Source: Chinchilla lanigera
Lineage: Eukaryota > Chordata > Mammalia > Rodentia > Chinchillidae
Length of the DNA stretch: 64,000 nucleotides
Assembly: GCF_000276665.1 (NCBI RefSeq)
Contig: NW_004955446.1
Location: 14,218,264 to 14,282,263, forward strand
Direction: 5' to 3'
In this document: positions 1 through 11,010 of the stretch, in pieces
Position numbering within the stretch: the first letter of the stretch is position 1
Layout of the letters: each line of letters opens with the position of its first letter
Notes under the pieces: generated by a model
Told to the model about the DNA's origin: nothing
The model's input: the letters and a program-made list of their open reading frames with translations, nothing else
The model's database searches: none
Position numbers and translations under genes: made by a program

Positions 1-724
1 AGGGCTTGCACCTGTGCAACAGCCCTCTTTGAGTCCTGAAAAGCAGCTTCCGATGCATCTGTGCAGCCCCATGTTGTGTCCCTTTTGGTCATCTGGTATA
101 AAGACCACAGAAGGGTAGCTAGATGTGGTAAGTCCGTCAAAAACCTAGCAAACTCACATACTCCTGTAATTGGTGCACTGTCATGGGTCTGGTCTTACTT
201 GGCCATTTAACACCCAAGAATTTGACAGATAAGCCAAATCCCCGGACCTTGTGTTTGTCCATGGTCCATCCCCATGCCAGCAAAGCTTCCTTCAGACTGC
301 ACAGCAGCTTTCAAATCTGCAAGGCAACCAGAGTTTAACATATCATCATCAATACAAAACAGTGACACAGAGTGTGGCTTGGCCCAGGTGGCCAGGTACT
401 AGACCACCAGGCCAAGAAACAAAATTGGGCTATGCAAATAGCCTTGAGGCAACATCTGGAAGGTCCATTGCCCACCCTCCCAAGTGAAGGCAAGTTGGTC
501 CCGATTACCAGTGTCAGGGTAAGACTTTACTATCATTCTCCATGACCCCTGTGGCTTCTACATGGGCTATACTGCAGGGCTCTATGCTGGGCTTATCACC
601 CCAGCTTTTCCCAATTTCAAGACAGTTTGTCCCATCTCCTCATGGCCTCAGCTCACGTGGCCTGTGGGAGAGTCAGAGGTGCGTGGTGTGGATGGCTTCA
701 GACTATGGGTTTTACCAAGCGAAT
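1..724 (-). pseudogene. ERV reverse transcriptase remnant, truncated by window edge
   Basis: Minus-strand reading shows RT palm and thumb remnants in shifting frames. The catalytic loop at 359-345 reads F-C-I-D-D, so the usual aromatic residue before X-D-D is replaced by cysteine. Further on (about 230-1) follows the thumb/connection-like part. At least one frameshift separates the catalytic loop from the thumb part. Non-functional. Confidence 0.7.
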
Positions 725-1003
725 TCACCATCGGAATTCTCCCTGCTTAGTCTCGAGCTGAGCACCCGTCAATATGTCCACCCCCACTATGCATTCATAA
801 ACATCATACAGGTGTGGGGGCAAATGCCCAACATGGAGAGCCACCTGGGCCTTCAGGACCATGATGTAGTGACCTCCATACCCTTCTATGCATACAGTAA
901 AGTGGTCTGGGTTGCCATACACGAGTGTAGACTCAGCTCCAGTATCCACTAACACTAGTACACACTGCACATTTTTGGGGGACCAGTAAATAATCAGTTC
1001 CAC
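725..1003 (-). pseudogene. ERV protease remnant (retroviral aspartic protease)
   Basis: An open stretch of 92 codons on the minus strand contains the retroviral aspartic protease core. The catalytic D-T-G-A-E is at residues 20-24 (positions 946-932) with hydrophobic residues before it (VLVLV). A V-G-V-D-I-L segment sits near residue 73, matching the conserved second half of the fold. In an active virus this domain cleaves Gag-Pol. Here it is a fragment: the start codon is incidental, there is no continuous gag-pro or pro-pol frame, and the neighbouring RT region is broken. The protease domain is nevertheless still open across its core. Confidence 0.8.
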
Positions 1004-1099
1004 ATGCGGCCTCTAGTCTCCAGAGACCTTCGAGACCTGGATGCTTCGGCCTGCCTCCTATAAGGTAAAAGGAGGTCAGTGTCACCTCTTCCCACTTCA

Positions 1100-1985
1100 C
1101 GGGGGCTGTTTTGGCCTTCTGGCCCAGGCCTGTCGGCCAGTATTGCTGCTCAGGCCGCAATGGCCATGAGTCAGCAATGCGTCCAAAGGCTGCACACCTA
1201 ACTTATCTGTGGTTAGGTGGCAGCCAGCAGGCCTGTCCACATCTGGCATCAGCCAACCTCCAGGGACCCCACAGCCTGTCCTTGGGGGCATGACCCCATT
1301 GGCCTGGCCCCCCCCTTCTTTTTCTCCTTTCCCGTACAGTTTTTACAGATCTCACCTTACTGTGATGCTTCACTTCCACAGCTCCCATTCTGGCCAAGGC
1401 ATCAACGGCATTGTGGATCAGGTGATCTGTAAAGGGGGCTAGAAGGGCTGCCACTGACCCAAATCTTGCAGCCGGCCTGTTTGCCAGGATCAGGTCCTCC
1501 AGGTGTGCCATCAGCAGTTCCTTATCTGGGCTACGGTACTACAGTGCAAGCATCACCTGCCATGTACCCATTTCATGTAGCACAGTTACTCAGTCTAGAC
1601 AGTGACTTGCCCCCAGCAGGTCACCTAGATTCTCCAAAACCAGGCGAGCTGCTGCCATCAACCAGTTTATCACAGTCTGATTACCTGCTTCCGGCGCTGT
1701 CCTCTGCACATCTTGCAGAACCTCTTTCAAAGAGGGAGTGCTGGCTATGCTAGCTATTTGGGACATCTCTTGTGGGCTTAACTGCATGTTGTCAGCACCA
1801 TCGTCCCACAGCCATAACAGTCATGTAGGCACTGCTTCACCAACTTTCTGTTTTAATTGTCTTGCCTACTTCTACAGCTCCATGGCTGTATAGGTCATGT
1901 ATGTTGGGTTCCAGGTAGAGGTAGGCAGCCCTCCCAGTCCTCCTCCCTGGGTTAGGGGTTCCTCTACCTTCACCTTTGGATGAAT
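1100..1985 (-). pseudogene. ERV gag-like remnant
   Basis: This lies upstream of the protease in the minus-strand order. Two open pieces (about 1787-1590 and 1511-1203) give helix-rich, basic, Pro/Arg-rich peptides, including an R-R-K-R-R-type cluster such as is found near nucleocapsid regions. No intact zinc knuckle was seen. Assignment to gag rests mainly on position relative to protease and on composition, so it is less certain than the pro and RT calls. Confidence 0.5.
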
Positions 1986-1994
1986 ATAGCCAGC

Positions 1995-2255
1995 CTAGCA
2001 TGCAAAGCATTCTATCATTTCATTTATATAAAATATACAAAATAGGCAAATATGTAGACAGAAAGTTGATTTGTCATTTCCAATGAACAAGAGAGAATAC
2101 ATAGTCCTAAGCATGGATTTTTGGAGGGGAAGGAGATGATGAAGTTCTGGAATTAGGTAACAGTGATAACTCTTCAACTCTGTGAATAGAATAGAAGGCA
2201 TTGAATTGTACATTTTTTAAAAGATGAATTTTATGATTATGAGAATTTTAAAAAA
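1995..2255 (+). mobile_element. LINE-1 (old L1M-type) 3' end fragment
   Basis: The sequence follows the familiar 3' end of old mammalian L1s: a stretch on 'tagacagaaag', then 'gttctggaattaggtaa', then 'gaattgtacatttt' and a final 'gatgaattttatgattatgag'. This is the non-coding 3' UTR, with no ORF. The insertion abuts the ERV remnant at its left. Boundaries are approximate. Confidence 0.7.
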
Positions 2256-3011
2256 CAAGATGCTGCTTCAAGTCATTGAAATATATTTTTAGCTTAGGAT
2301 TGATAGTTACGGCTAATGAATTTTTGGAGGTAAGGTTACATGTAGTATAAGAGAATGAAAGACACGTTCCACACAGGTAAGCTATGTGGCTTGCAGGATG
2401 TTTCCTAACTCCTCATACAACTGCCCACACACAAACCCCATACATATTTTATATAATGTTTCATTGCTTTTGCAGTGGGATTACTTCTTTTCAGATTGAT
2501 CTTGTTTCCTCTTTAAGAAATCATTAAGTCAATCATGAAAGGTTTCCATTGAATCATGAAGTCCTTGTGACTTACAATGTGCTGAAGTTCATAAAAATTA
2601 ATTTTTACACACCTTAAAATATGTGACAGAAAGGCCACTCTTATGTTACGATCACTTTTCTGAAAGATTTTGCAAACTGGCAGCTCCAATGCAACATCTG
2701 GACTACAAAGGCATTTGCTTTGGATATCAGAATTTTTGCAAACCAAAACCTTTACAGAAATTCTTAATTTGTGTTTTTTTTGAAAAAAGTTACAAAACCT
2801 GGCAACTGAACTCTATTTTACTCCAAGAAAATAATAAGCTAGAAAAAAGATGCAGCGGTTCCTTTGGGATGGAATATTTAATCTCTACTTTGCCACAGCA
2901 TTTTCTCTTTCTCGTCCCACACATTCAGCTCCATGTCATTTACACCAACACCATCATTGCTTAGACATTTACATTTATGACTCCTTTGGAAAATTCTATT
3001 AGAAGAATTAT

Positions 3012-3121
3012 TGTCTTTTTCTCCTGTCCTTATTTATCTTTTCTCTTTTCCCTCTTTTCCTTTTCTTCACCCTTTCTTTTTTTTTCCTCTGTCTCTGTGC
3101 CTCTCTCTGCCTCTTCCTCTT
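3012..3121. repeat. Pyrimidine-rich low-complexity tract
   Basis: Nearly pure C/T sequence on the plus strand (TTTTCTC, CCCTCTTTTCC, TTTTTTTTTCCTCTG types). No regular unit. Confidence 0.7.
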
Positions 3122-4082
3122 TATGTATGCAGATTGGTTTATCATCAAATTAGCTTGTATTCATAGAACAGTTGGAATAAAAATTCATTAGTGCTTCTAC
3201 TTTTTAGTCAATATAGCCTGATTTGTATAATGGGCCATACAAAAACTATTCAGAACAGTTTTTCCATGCAGATGGAGGATATCATGGATCAGGGAGATTC
3301 CACCTTTTCTCTCTTATAATAAAATACTTAGGACTTTTATTATAATGGTAGCTCTAAAAGCATCTCCATTTCCTCTCCCATTTTAACTAAATCAATCACA
3401 GTAATGACTTTGTTACATGACCATACCCAAGCACAAAGTAAAGAGATTGAGATTTTGGAATGACCAATGAGTTTATGAATATTGCATAGTTTTCATAGGG
3501 AAAGGGAGATTGTCTTTGTCTTAAGAAATCCATTTTTCACATGTCTACTGCAATAAGACAAAGAACACCTAAATTTGAATCTAATGTGGTTACATACTCA
3601 GTTCTAGAAAATGCCTCAGGGTTTAATGTGTAAGATATTTATTGAGGAGTGTACTGGTATGATTGCCATAGAAGGGAGAGGTGAAACAAGCCCAAGGATA
3701 GCCATGGCTAACCCTACCAAGGCTTTGGAGCTGGAATCATTTTTCAGGGTTCCTCATTAGGCCAAAACAGCAGGCCTTTGTACCCCTGTGTTAGGAAGCC
3801 ATTAGTTGTCAGCTGCCCCAAGAAAAGATGTGACCTTGAGTGAAGAGACTTTGTGCAGCTGATATAGTTCCTGGAGGAAATGTCAGGTGTAAGTATCTGG
3901 GGCAGTAGTTGCTATATTAAGCAGGTGAGTAAGTGGTACATCATAGTCACCACCTCAGATCACATGGAAAAGAATGATTGGCTTCAAGCAATAATTGACA
4001 AGTAAGGATTACACATACAGTAAGGATTAGGGTGAATGAACTACATTTTGTTTTTGATTAGTTGATAACCTCTGTCTGTTTG

Positions 4083-4102
4083 TCTCTCTCTCTCTCTCTC
4101 TG
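4083..4102. repeat. (CT)n microsatellite
   Basis: Uninterrupted CT dinucleotides, about 10 copies, between 'tgtttg' and 'gtcttttc'. Confidence 0.85.
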
Positions 4103-4599
4103 TCTTTTCTTTTCTTACTTTTATGCTGGGAGTGGAAAGTGCAAACCAGTATAGACTAGAATGCCAGTAACACATATGTCAACTCTTTTGAAATCATAAT
4201 CGCTCTGTCCAGGAATCTTCTCACTTAAAATAACACCTTTATTAAGACTGGGGAGAAAAAAGCAAAATGTGCTCTGGGACTATCCGTGATCTCAGGAAGC
4301 ATGAGTTTTCAGGATGTGTCTCAATCTGGAGACAGCTGTTTTCAGTCTTGAGGAACCGGGTCCTTGTGAGTCTGAGTGATACTGTGAAAGGTTACAGATT
4401 TTCTGAATCTCACTTGGACTCACGAATGTACTGAGACTCCCTGTGTTGACTGAGTGACTACTTATGTCTTTGCTCTTACAATATCTTTCCCTTTTCTCAC
4501 TCACTAGGACTGTTGCAACAATATTTTACAGTATTTTTATTTCATTTGAAATATTCAAATAAAAATTCAGAAATTTTCATTTAAGTAAATATACATATT

Positions 4600-4692
4600 A
4601 TATGGTTACTATATATAGTGAGGTTTTATATATATAGTGAGGTTATTTTATATACACACACACACATACACACACACACAGACACACACATA
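4600..4692. repeat. (CA)n microsatellite with adjoining TA-rich duplicated segment
   Basis: An imperfect (CA)n run at 4653-4690 contains single interruptions (cat, cag). Just before it, a 'tatatagtgaggtt' segment is present twice (about 4612-4626 and 4631-4644), a small tandem duplication. Confidence 0.8.
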
Positions 4693-6797
4693 TGAATTCC
4701 TTGGTGAATTCCAAGTTAAATACTGTTTTTCCTTTTTATGCTTCCTTTGAAATGATATACACAAAATCTTCTTCAGTAGTAATCCTTATGTTTCAAAAGT
4801 GATCTATTTGATTTAAAAATAGACTCACAACTTTTGCCTTCATAACTACTTAGTATCTTTATAAATGTCAAGTCTTTTGTGTAAAGCCTTTCCCTATTTC
4901 TAATTTATAAACTCTAAATGTATATACATGATTAAAAATTACTTTAGGTTATAATTTCCCATATCATTAAGCCTTCTAAATTTTATTTCAAACATTTTGG
5001 ATGTTAGTAGGTGCACAATATATGTGGTCATTAAAGGTAACCCTCAACACAGATTTATAGTCAAACTCAAAACCATTGAAAGCACAGCAAAAATGTAGAA
5101 TTTAAATTTAAGTTAGATAATCTACTTTCATATCTTCTCTGTGGAGGATTTTGCTCTGAATCCTTTTCTTCAATTCACTTCTTTAAATTCAGATTTTATG
5201 GGTCTTCATTTTTTAGTTCAAGTGTTTTGGGTGTTTAAGAGGAAATTATCTTCATGAGGATAAAATCTCTCTCCAATGTTCAGTTTGTATCTACTTATTT
5301 CTTTGTATCTCTATTACCTCTGGAATCCACACAATTTATAAAAATGTTTCAAAATTTTAAAATGACAAATAAATTTGGAGTATGAATTCATCTTTGTATT
5401 GCAACATTTTAAAATAGTCACAAAACATACTTTAAAACTTTTATTCCCTATAAAACTTCTATTCATCTATCAATACATATACATGTGTTAGTTTTAAACA
5501 CATGGAGAAGGAAAAGGCAGTATCAGCTAGATATAGATTAAAATGCCAATGAAAGCTTTCATAGACATTTGGGGGTAGTTTTTATTTAAATATTTGACTT
5601 ATGTTTGTAAGTGGGCTGGGTTGTAATTGTAGCATGTTGTAAAAGGGATATGAAGAGATTGATAGAAAATAGTTTAGGAAAAGCGACAGGAAATGACAAA
5701 AATAAATCATTCGTTCATTAAACTTTATCATGTTCAAAAGGCAACATTTAGAAGCATACCATTTATATTACATCTGCCAAGTTAAAATAACCTATTTCCC
5801 ATGAAGTGCGCAGTAGTATCCTGAGTCTTTCCCTTTTGCATGCAGGAAAATTCTGGACAAAGTGGGGGAAAGACGATCCTACTCTCCCTACTTACTATTT
5901 GTGAAGGGAAGAGAAAGAAAAGAGAGGAAAGATTTATTGATGATCATAATTTCTTCTACCAAATCACTGAGAAACTATTTCATTTCCAGGAATACTGCCA
6001 TAAAAACAGAGTATACTCACACGCTGCTGTTGACTCAGGGTTGGCAAGGAATCCTACCTAGGTTTTCTCTGACAGTGAATCATGTGGTCATGTCATGTTA
6101 GGTGGCAAAGAATTTAATTGCCCTGGATAATTTGCAATTCAAGTGCTAGGTCAGCTTATACTTTACAGCTGTGAGAGGTATTAAATACATTTCATTGTAT
6201 ATCATATAACATTTGAATTTGATTTTTTCATAAAATTTGAATATTTTTCTCTGTCTTTGACTACTAGAGATGAGTTTATAAAAAAAACAAAACAAAACAC
6301 TTTTAGGTGCTTTGTTTTGGCCTTCCATTTTTTTATTGCATATCCATGTTCTCATTGATTTTTAAACTCTTCTTCAAAAAGTACTTCAAATAATAAATTC
6401 ACATTGTTATTATTTTTTGAGGTAATTTCTGAAGACCAATTCCAACTTTAATTTGCATTTGAAGCTGTTTGAAGCTGCAAGAAATTTAATAAAATTAAAA
6501 TATATTTCCTGCTAGGAGTACCTGTGGCCTATAAAGTGTGCCTGTGAGCAGCTCGGCACAAGGCCCACGGCCTGTAGAGCAGAGTCCAGTCTAGAGTTCA
6601 GTCTCTGCGTCACCCTCAGCTGGACACTTTGTGTAAATGTGACTGGACCAGCAGTTCATGAGTGTTGTCTTCTATTTTCCTTAAAGAAACCACTAAAGTT
6701 GAAGAGAAGCAGAGATAGGAAATAGTTGTGAAACTATTTAGCATGTAACTAAATGATAGGTAATGTGATATGAATTTAGAATATAAACCTTAAGAAG

Positions 6798-6965
6798 CCT
6801 GGTGTGGTGGTGAATGCCTGTAATCCCAGCACTTGGGAGGCTGAGGCAGGAGGATCGTTGTGAGCTCAAGACCAGACTGGGCTACAAAGTGAACTCAAGG
6901 CCAGCCTGAACTGCATATTGAGACCCTGTTTCAAAAAGACAAAAAAAAAGAAAGAAAAAAGAAAT
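6798..6965 (+). mobile_element. B1 SINE (7SL-derived)
   Basis: The head 'gcctggtgtggtggtg...cctgtaatcccagcac' and 'gggaggctgaggcaggagga' are the 7SL-derived Pol III core. The body contains the 29-bp internal tandem duplication of rodent B1 (aagaccag at about 6868, aaggccag at about 6897). The A-rich tail runs to 6965. Target-site duplications CTTAAGAAG flank it exactly (6789-6797 and 6966-6974), so both ends are well fixed. Confidence 0.95.
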
Positions 6966-7098
6966 CTTAAGAAGACAGAAAAAACCATAGTGGAAAGGAA
7001 GGATGGATTTCTTTCCTCAGTAAGAATTCTTGATTTTATTTTAAAACATGCAAGTCTATGCTGGTCTTGGTACATGTAGTTCAAAACGGCACTGGGGC

Positions 7099-7492
7099 TG
7101 TGGTTTATTGCTCAGAGTTTCATGTGCTGGAGTCTTGGTCCCCAGTGTCACGGTGCTGAGGAAGGGTACCTCCCAGAGGTCGGGCCTAAGGGAAAGTATT
7201 TAGGTCAAAGCGGAGGCACACCCGGCAGGGATTAATGCTGGCTTCATAGAGTGATTAGTTCCCAGGACAGCAGATGTTATAAAGGAAGAACATCCATGTG
7301 CTCGCTGCCTTCTACATGTGACTGTTGTCCTTTCCACTTCTCTGCCATCTTGAAATGCCGTCAGGAGACTCTCATCGGGACACCAACAACGTACTGTTTT
7401 GGGTCTTCCAGTCACCAAAACTGTGAGCAAATAAATCTCTTTTCTCTACACATGAAGCAGGGTCAGATATTTTGTTATAGCAATACAAAACA
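7099..7492 (+). mobile_element. ERVL-MaLR LTR
   Basis: The sequence starts with TG and ends '...ttttgttatagcaatacaaaaca'. Near the 3' part, 'gtgagcaaataaatctctttt' carries the AATAAA polyadenylation signal (about 7428-7434), followed by the R-U5-like end typical of MaLR LTRs. There is no internal sequence next to it, so it is a solo LTR or fragment. No convincing target-site duplication was found. Confidence 0.8.
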
Positions 7493-7689
7493 TGATTCTT
7501 TGAGGAGCAGTGGTACATTGACCCCTTTCTAAACTGCATTAGTTTTTGGTTCAGTAGTGCCCAAGGTGGGAAGACCGGACTTTTCAAATGACTGGTAATC
7601 GACCTCTCACCAGGTTTTGAGGTGGAGATTCAGGTCAGTTCTGATTTACTCTGAGAAAAATCAAGAACTGTGTCAGGCGTTATGGGCTA

Positions 7690-7855
7690 AGTATGTCATG
7701 AAGGTTTGTTTAAATGACCTCCAAACATCCTTACGAACAAATTACTTTTCGAGTCATCTTCAATTTACAGATGAGGAAACTGAAGTGTGGAAGTTCAGTA
7801 ACTTGCCTAAGGCCACCAGCTGAAAAACAGCAGAGTCTGAATTCAGACTGAAGCA
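7690..7855 (-). mobile_element. MIR SINE
   Basis: The plus strand reads as the reverse of MIR: 'tttacagatgaggaaactgaag', then 'agtaacttgcctaaggccac', then 'cagagtctgaattcagactg'. Ancient and diverged. No coding content. Confidence 0.8.
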
Positions 7856-9047
7856 GTGCCCACAAGTATTCAAGTGGGGTAGCTAGAGTTTGTGCTGCTT
7901 GGGGCAGCCCTGCAGTTTGCCACCATCTAACATACCTGAAAATGTTAACTTACTCAAATGTTGCTCAAAAATGTACTGCCCACTGCAAATGTGAACACCC
8001 AATCATGCTGCCTGGCCTTACCTGCTGCTTCAAGGCTTACACTTCACAGCAGGCTGACAGTCTCAGCAACCAATTTCACAAACAGCAGTCCCAGCCCCCA
8101 GCCCCGCCCCCCAAATCAGGACTTAGATTAAAATACTGCTGTTATGAACAGAATGAAAATAGTAATGTAAACCAATTGGGTGCTAGTTGTGTTTTGATGA
8201 AGACAGATACTAAATTGTTTAGCTATGGGATATAGTACAAAATAGGCTGATTTACAAATGACAAGTGTGTACAGAGCTCTTGGGAGATGATATTTTTCTG
8301 CACAGGCTAATGATGATGCCCACAATACCCAGACACATGTTTTTCTTAAGGTCTTTAAAAGCTTTCCTGATCCTATTCACTAACCAATAACTTTCATTCA
8401 CATTTACTTTATGTTTTTTCACACGTAGTTTTCATTTGTGTGCTAGTACTAAAGTGCAGCTATAGAAAAATAGATAGAAATGAGTCATAAGGGCTGTAGT
8501 CTGAGGTTCCTGCTTAAGAGCAGGAGGAACTAACAGAATCTGGATAAAAGGAGCTTGCTGGCCTGAGTAGAGGGTTTGAAATGGAGGCTCTGGGCATGAA
8601 ACCACAAATTTCTCGTACTAAGGCAGGAGGGGAAACCTCCCAAATGACTGATGTTGGACTCCATGCCAAGTTTTTGCAGATGTAGATTCTAGTCAGTTCT
8701 AATTAAGTCAGAGCAAATAAAGAAAATAAAGGAATGTGAAATTACCTCCACCCTGAGTGTCACAGGAAAGGAGGCCACATAGTTTATCACCCAAACTGAG
8801 ATCTTCTTGAAGATGAAAAGGACTGCTATCACCATTGAGTTAAGCCTTGTCAATCCCAGGCAAGTTGGGATACGTAATCCACAACTACTGTACTTGTGGT
8901 TGCTTTTCTTTGTGTTTTGAACTTAGTAATGCGTCCATCCCTATATACAGAATATAGTACCTGCTTCATTGTTTGCATTTGTATAATTTATAAAATCATT
9001 CCCTGAGCATCAACCACTATATGGTACACTTGAACAGCCATATCATT
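7856..9047. other. Unique DNA, nothing recognised
   Basis: No exon, RNA gene or named repeat was seen. A C-rich stretch 'cccagcccccagccccgcccccc' lies near 8090-8112. The open frames here are short and lack domains. Confidence 0.45.
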
Positions 9048-9397
9048 TGTCTCGGTTACTTTTCTCTCGTTGCTGGGACAAAATACCTGACGCCCACAAT
9101 TAAGGAAGAAAAGATTTATTTCACTTACAATTTGTGGAGGTTTCAGTCCATACTTGGCAGATTATAAGGCAGAGTGGCACAATGCAGAGGGCTACAGCTC
9201 AGGGTGGCAGACAACAGCTAAGCAACAAGCACACACCAGGGAGGAATGGCCTCAAGCACTCTTTTTCTCTCCCTTACATATGCAAACTATCCACCCCAGG
9301 GCGGGTGTAGCTCTCACACCCACAATCAATCAGCTCTAAAAGCCTGCCCCATGGCCGCATGAGGCTTTGGGGGGACACACAGACATAAACCATAACA
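9048..9397 (-). mobile_element. Solo ERVL-MaLR LTR with exact 5-bp target-site duplication
   Basis: A 350-bp LTR on the minus strand with TG...CA ends. The target-site duplication TCATT is exact (9043-9047 and 9398-9402). On the minus strand it ends with a polyadenylation signal (aataaa within 'gtgaaataaatctttt') followed by '...ttttgtcccagcaacgag'. It is related to the LTRs at 34294, 36113 and (opposite strand) 7099 and 33833. The absence of internal sequence between perfect TSDs indicates LTR-LTR recombination. Confidence 0.88.
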
Positions 9398-9814
9398 TCA
9401 TTTTTTCTGGGTCATTATTAAAACTTCTATGTTCACAAACATCTCCAAAATGTCCCTCGCCTAACTGAAGAGAGAATTTAAAAAGATTTCTTATTACACA
9501 GTATGTCCAATATGAGTTAGCTGGGAGATCTGACCCACATACAGTTACTGGGAATTCTGATGCGAAGAGGCTTTACCACTGTGGATCTAAACTATCTAAA
9601 CAGCACCTTTGGTTGTCAAAAAGGAGAAGAGAAATAAGGAATGTAATGAAACAGCTCTTCTATTCTTTAATATTCAACCATAGATTATTGGCAGACATAA
9701 AATCCCAGCCTTGCCTGACTTGAGGGGGACTGAAAAATTCAGGAAAGCAGATGGAACATTTTGTGGGCACCAGTATCTCTGTCCAAGTAAAAACCTTTGC
9801 AGAATATATTCATA

Positions 9815-9895
9815 TCACCAGAGGGCCTAGCATAATGCTCCACACATGGAAAAGACTCAATAAACATTCATCCCATTGAATTTGTTGAATGATTA
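9815..9895 (+). mobile_element. MIR/L2-type 3' end fragment
   Basis: 'agagggcctagcataatgct...cacatgg...actcaataaacattcat' matches the common 3' tail of MIR/L2 elements, ending with 'ttgttgaatga'. Short and diverged. Confidence 0.6.
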
Positions 9896-10834
9896 GAGTA
9901 AATCCATTTTGCTTTCCTCTTGCATATTGTTTCTGTACATCAGGAGGAAGTCTGGCTTTTTGAAAGTCAGGTTTTGTGTGGAAAATGTACCTCTATATAT
10001 CAAAAACAAATGTTTTAAAATAAAACGGCAAACAAAGATGAGGAAAGGGTGGGAAGTGGCTCTCGCTATGAGATACTGCCACTCGTAAACACATGGAGGC
10101 TCTTCTCTTTGCCAAAACATCTGCTTGCTGTTGTGTAGACCTGGCATCTTGATGTGATCTACATGTAAAAGTATGTTATTACATATTGATCTATGACTAG
10201 AGGTTACGCGTGGAATCTTGTGAAATTTACTGATGACTATCACTGGGAGGTAGAGCTTAAAATCCATTCAAGCAAGCCTCGCACTGAATCTCTAAAATTG
10301 TGGGGAGGGAGCTGTGGTTGGAAACACAGACTTGCTGTAAATACACACAGGCAGAAGTATTTCTTGTGGGGCACAGGACTCCTCATGCATGTAATTATGA
10401 GAGGATCTTATCTATGTCTGCCTCTGGATGGGACTGGCATGGGAAATGTAAGGGGATTAAGGAAGAAATGATGTTTCGTGCTGTTGACAGCTCTTTCCTC
10501 TTTCGGATTTGAGGGGTTTTCTCTCTCTTTTTTTCCCCTACTGTGACTCTGACTCCTTCCTGCATCTCCTCTTACCTCTCTAGCCACTTGAACTCTCTTT
10601 TCTTCCCTGGTTCCTCATCTTCCAACTCCCCATTTAATATAGAGAGCCCCCAAGGGAAATTTATCAACCTGCATGATTTCATGTGTCACCTTTCTGCAAC
10701 AGATCAATCTACATTTGCAAGCAATAAATGTAGGATTCCAGTTCCCTGGGACACAGTGCCTAGGAAATATTAACATAAGTTGCAGAAGGGATAAGTGTGG
10801 TTGTGGCTTTGGCATTATGTATCTCCCAATGAAG
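9896..10834. other. Unique DNA, nothing recognised
   Basis: Short open frames on both strands overlap each other and show no domain, signal peptide or splice context that I trust. Confidence 0.45.
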
Positions 10835-11010
10835 CCTTGCAGCGAATAGTTTAACCTCTCTGAGCTTTAGCTTCCTTTTACATAAAATGAAAATATAAAA
10901 TTTGCCATGCTTACTCTTGCAGAGCTGGTGTGAAAGTAAAATGTTACAATGGTGTGAAAATAATTTGCTTAATGTACAGCACTGCACAAATTACTCAATA
11001 CTAATGAGAA
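10835..11010 (+). mobile_element. MIR SINE
   Basis: 'tagtttaacctctctgagctt', then 'cttttacataaaatgaaaa', then 'tgtgaaagtaaaatg' and a final 'taatgtacagcactgcacaaa' follow the order of the second half of MIR. Confidence 0.75.

Larger units (their letters stand above)
1..1985 (-). mobile_element. ERV-L-like (class III) endogenous retrovirus remnant: gag-pro-pol part
   Basis: Read on the minus strand, this stretch carries retroviral coding remnants in the normal order. Gag-like sequence lies at about 1980-1100, an aspartic protease at about 1003-725 and reverse transcriptase at about 720-1, where the window cuts it off. The supports are a protease DTG active site, a downstream VGVDIL segment of the kind that closes retroviral proteases, and an RT active-site segment (F-C-I-D-D) at 345-359. 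Stops and frameshifts break the pol frame, so no working protein is encoded. The RT thumb-like part at about 230-1 resembles ERV-L/class III elements, which is a family-level judgement from remembered features. No LTR is visible inside the window for this copy. The high-coordinate end is approximate, because an L1 3' end begins near 1995. Confidence 0.8.
2256..6788. other. Unique AT-rich DNA with simple repeats; no gene seen
   Basis: No coding exon, RNA gene or clear young repeat was recognised. It holds a pyrimidine-rich tract (about 3012-3121), a (CT)n run (4083-4102) and a (CA)n run (4653-4690). Open frames are short and without recognisable domains. A segment at about 3630-3950 has the feel of an old interspersed repeat, but I cannot name it. 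Confidence 0.5.

Noticed and set aside
4653..4692. CRISPR-like or satellite array
   Set aside because: It is a plain CA microsatellite without spacers. The genome is mammalian.
6510..6660. MIR copy
   Set aside because: A few MIR-like words, but the order and spacing are not convincing.
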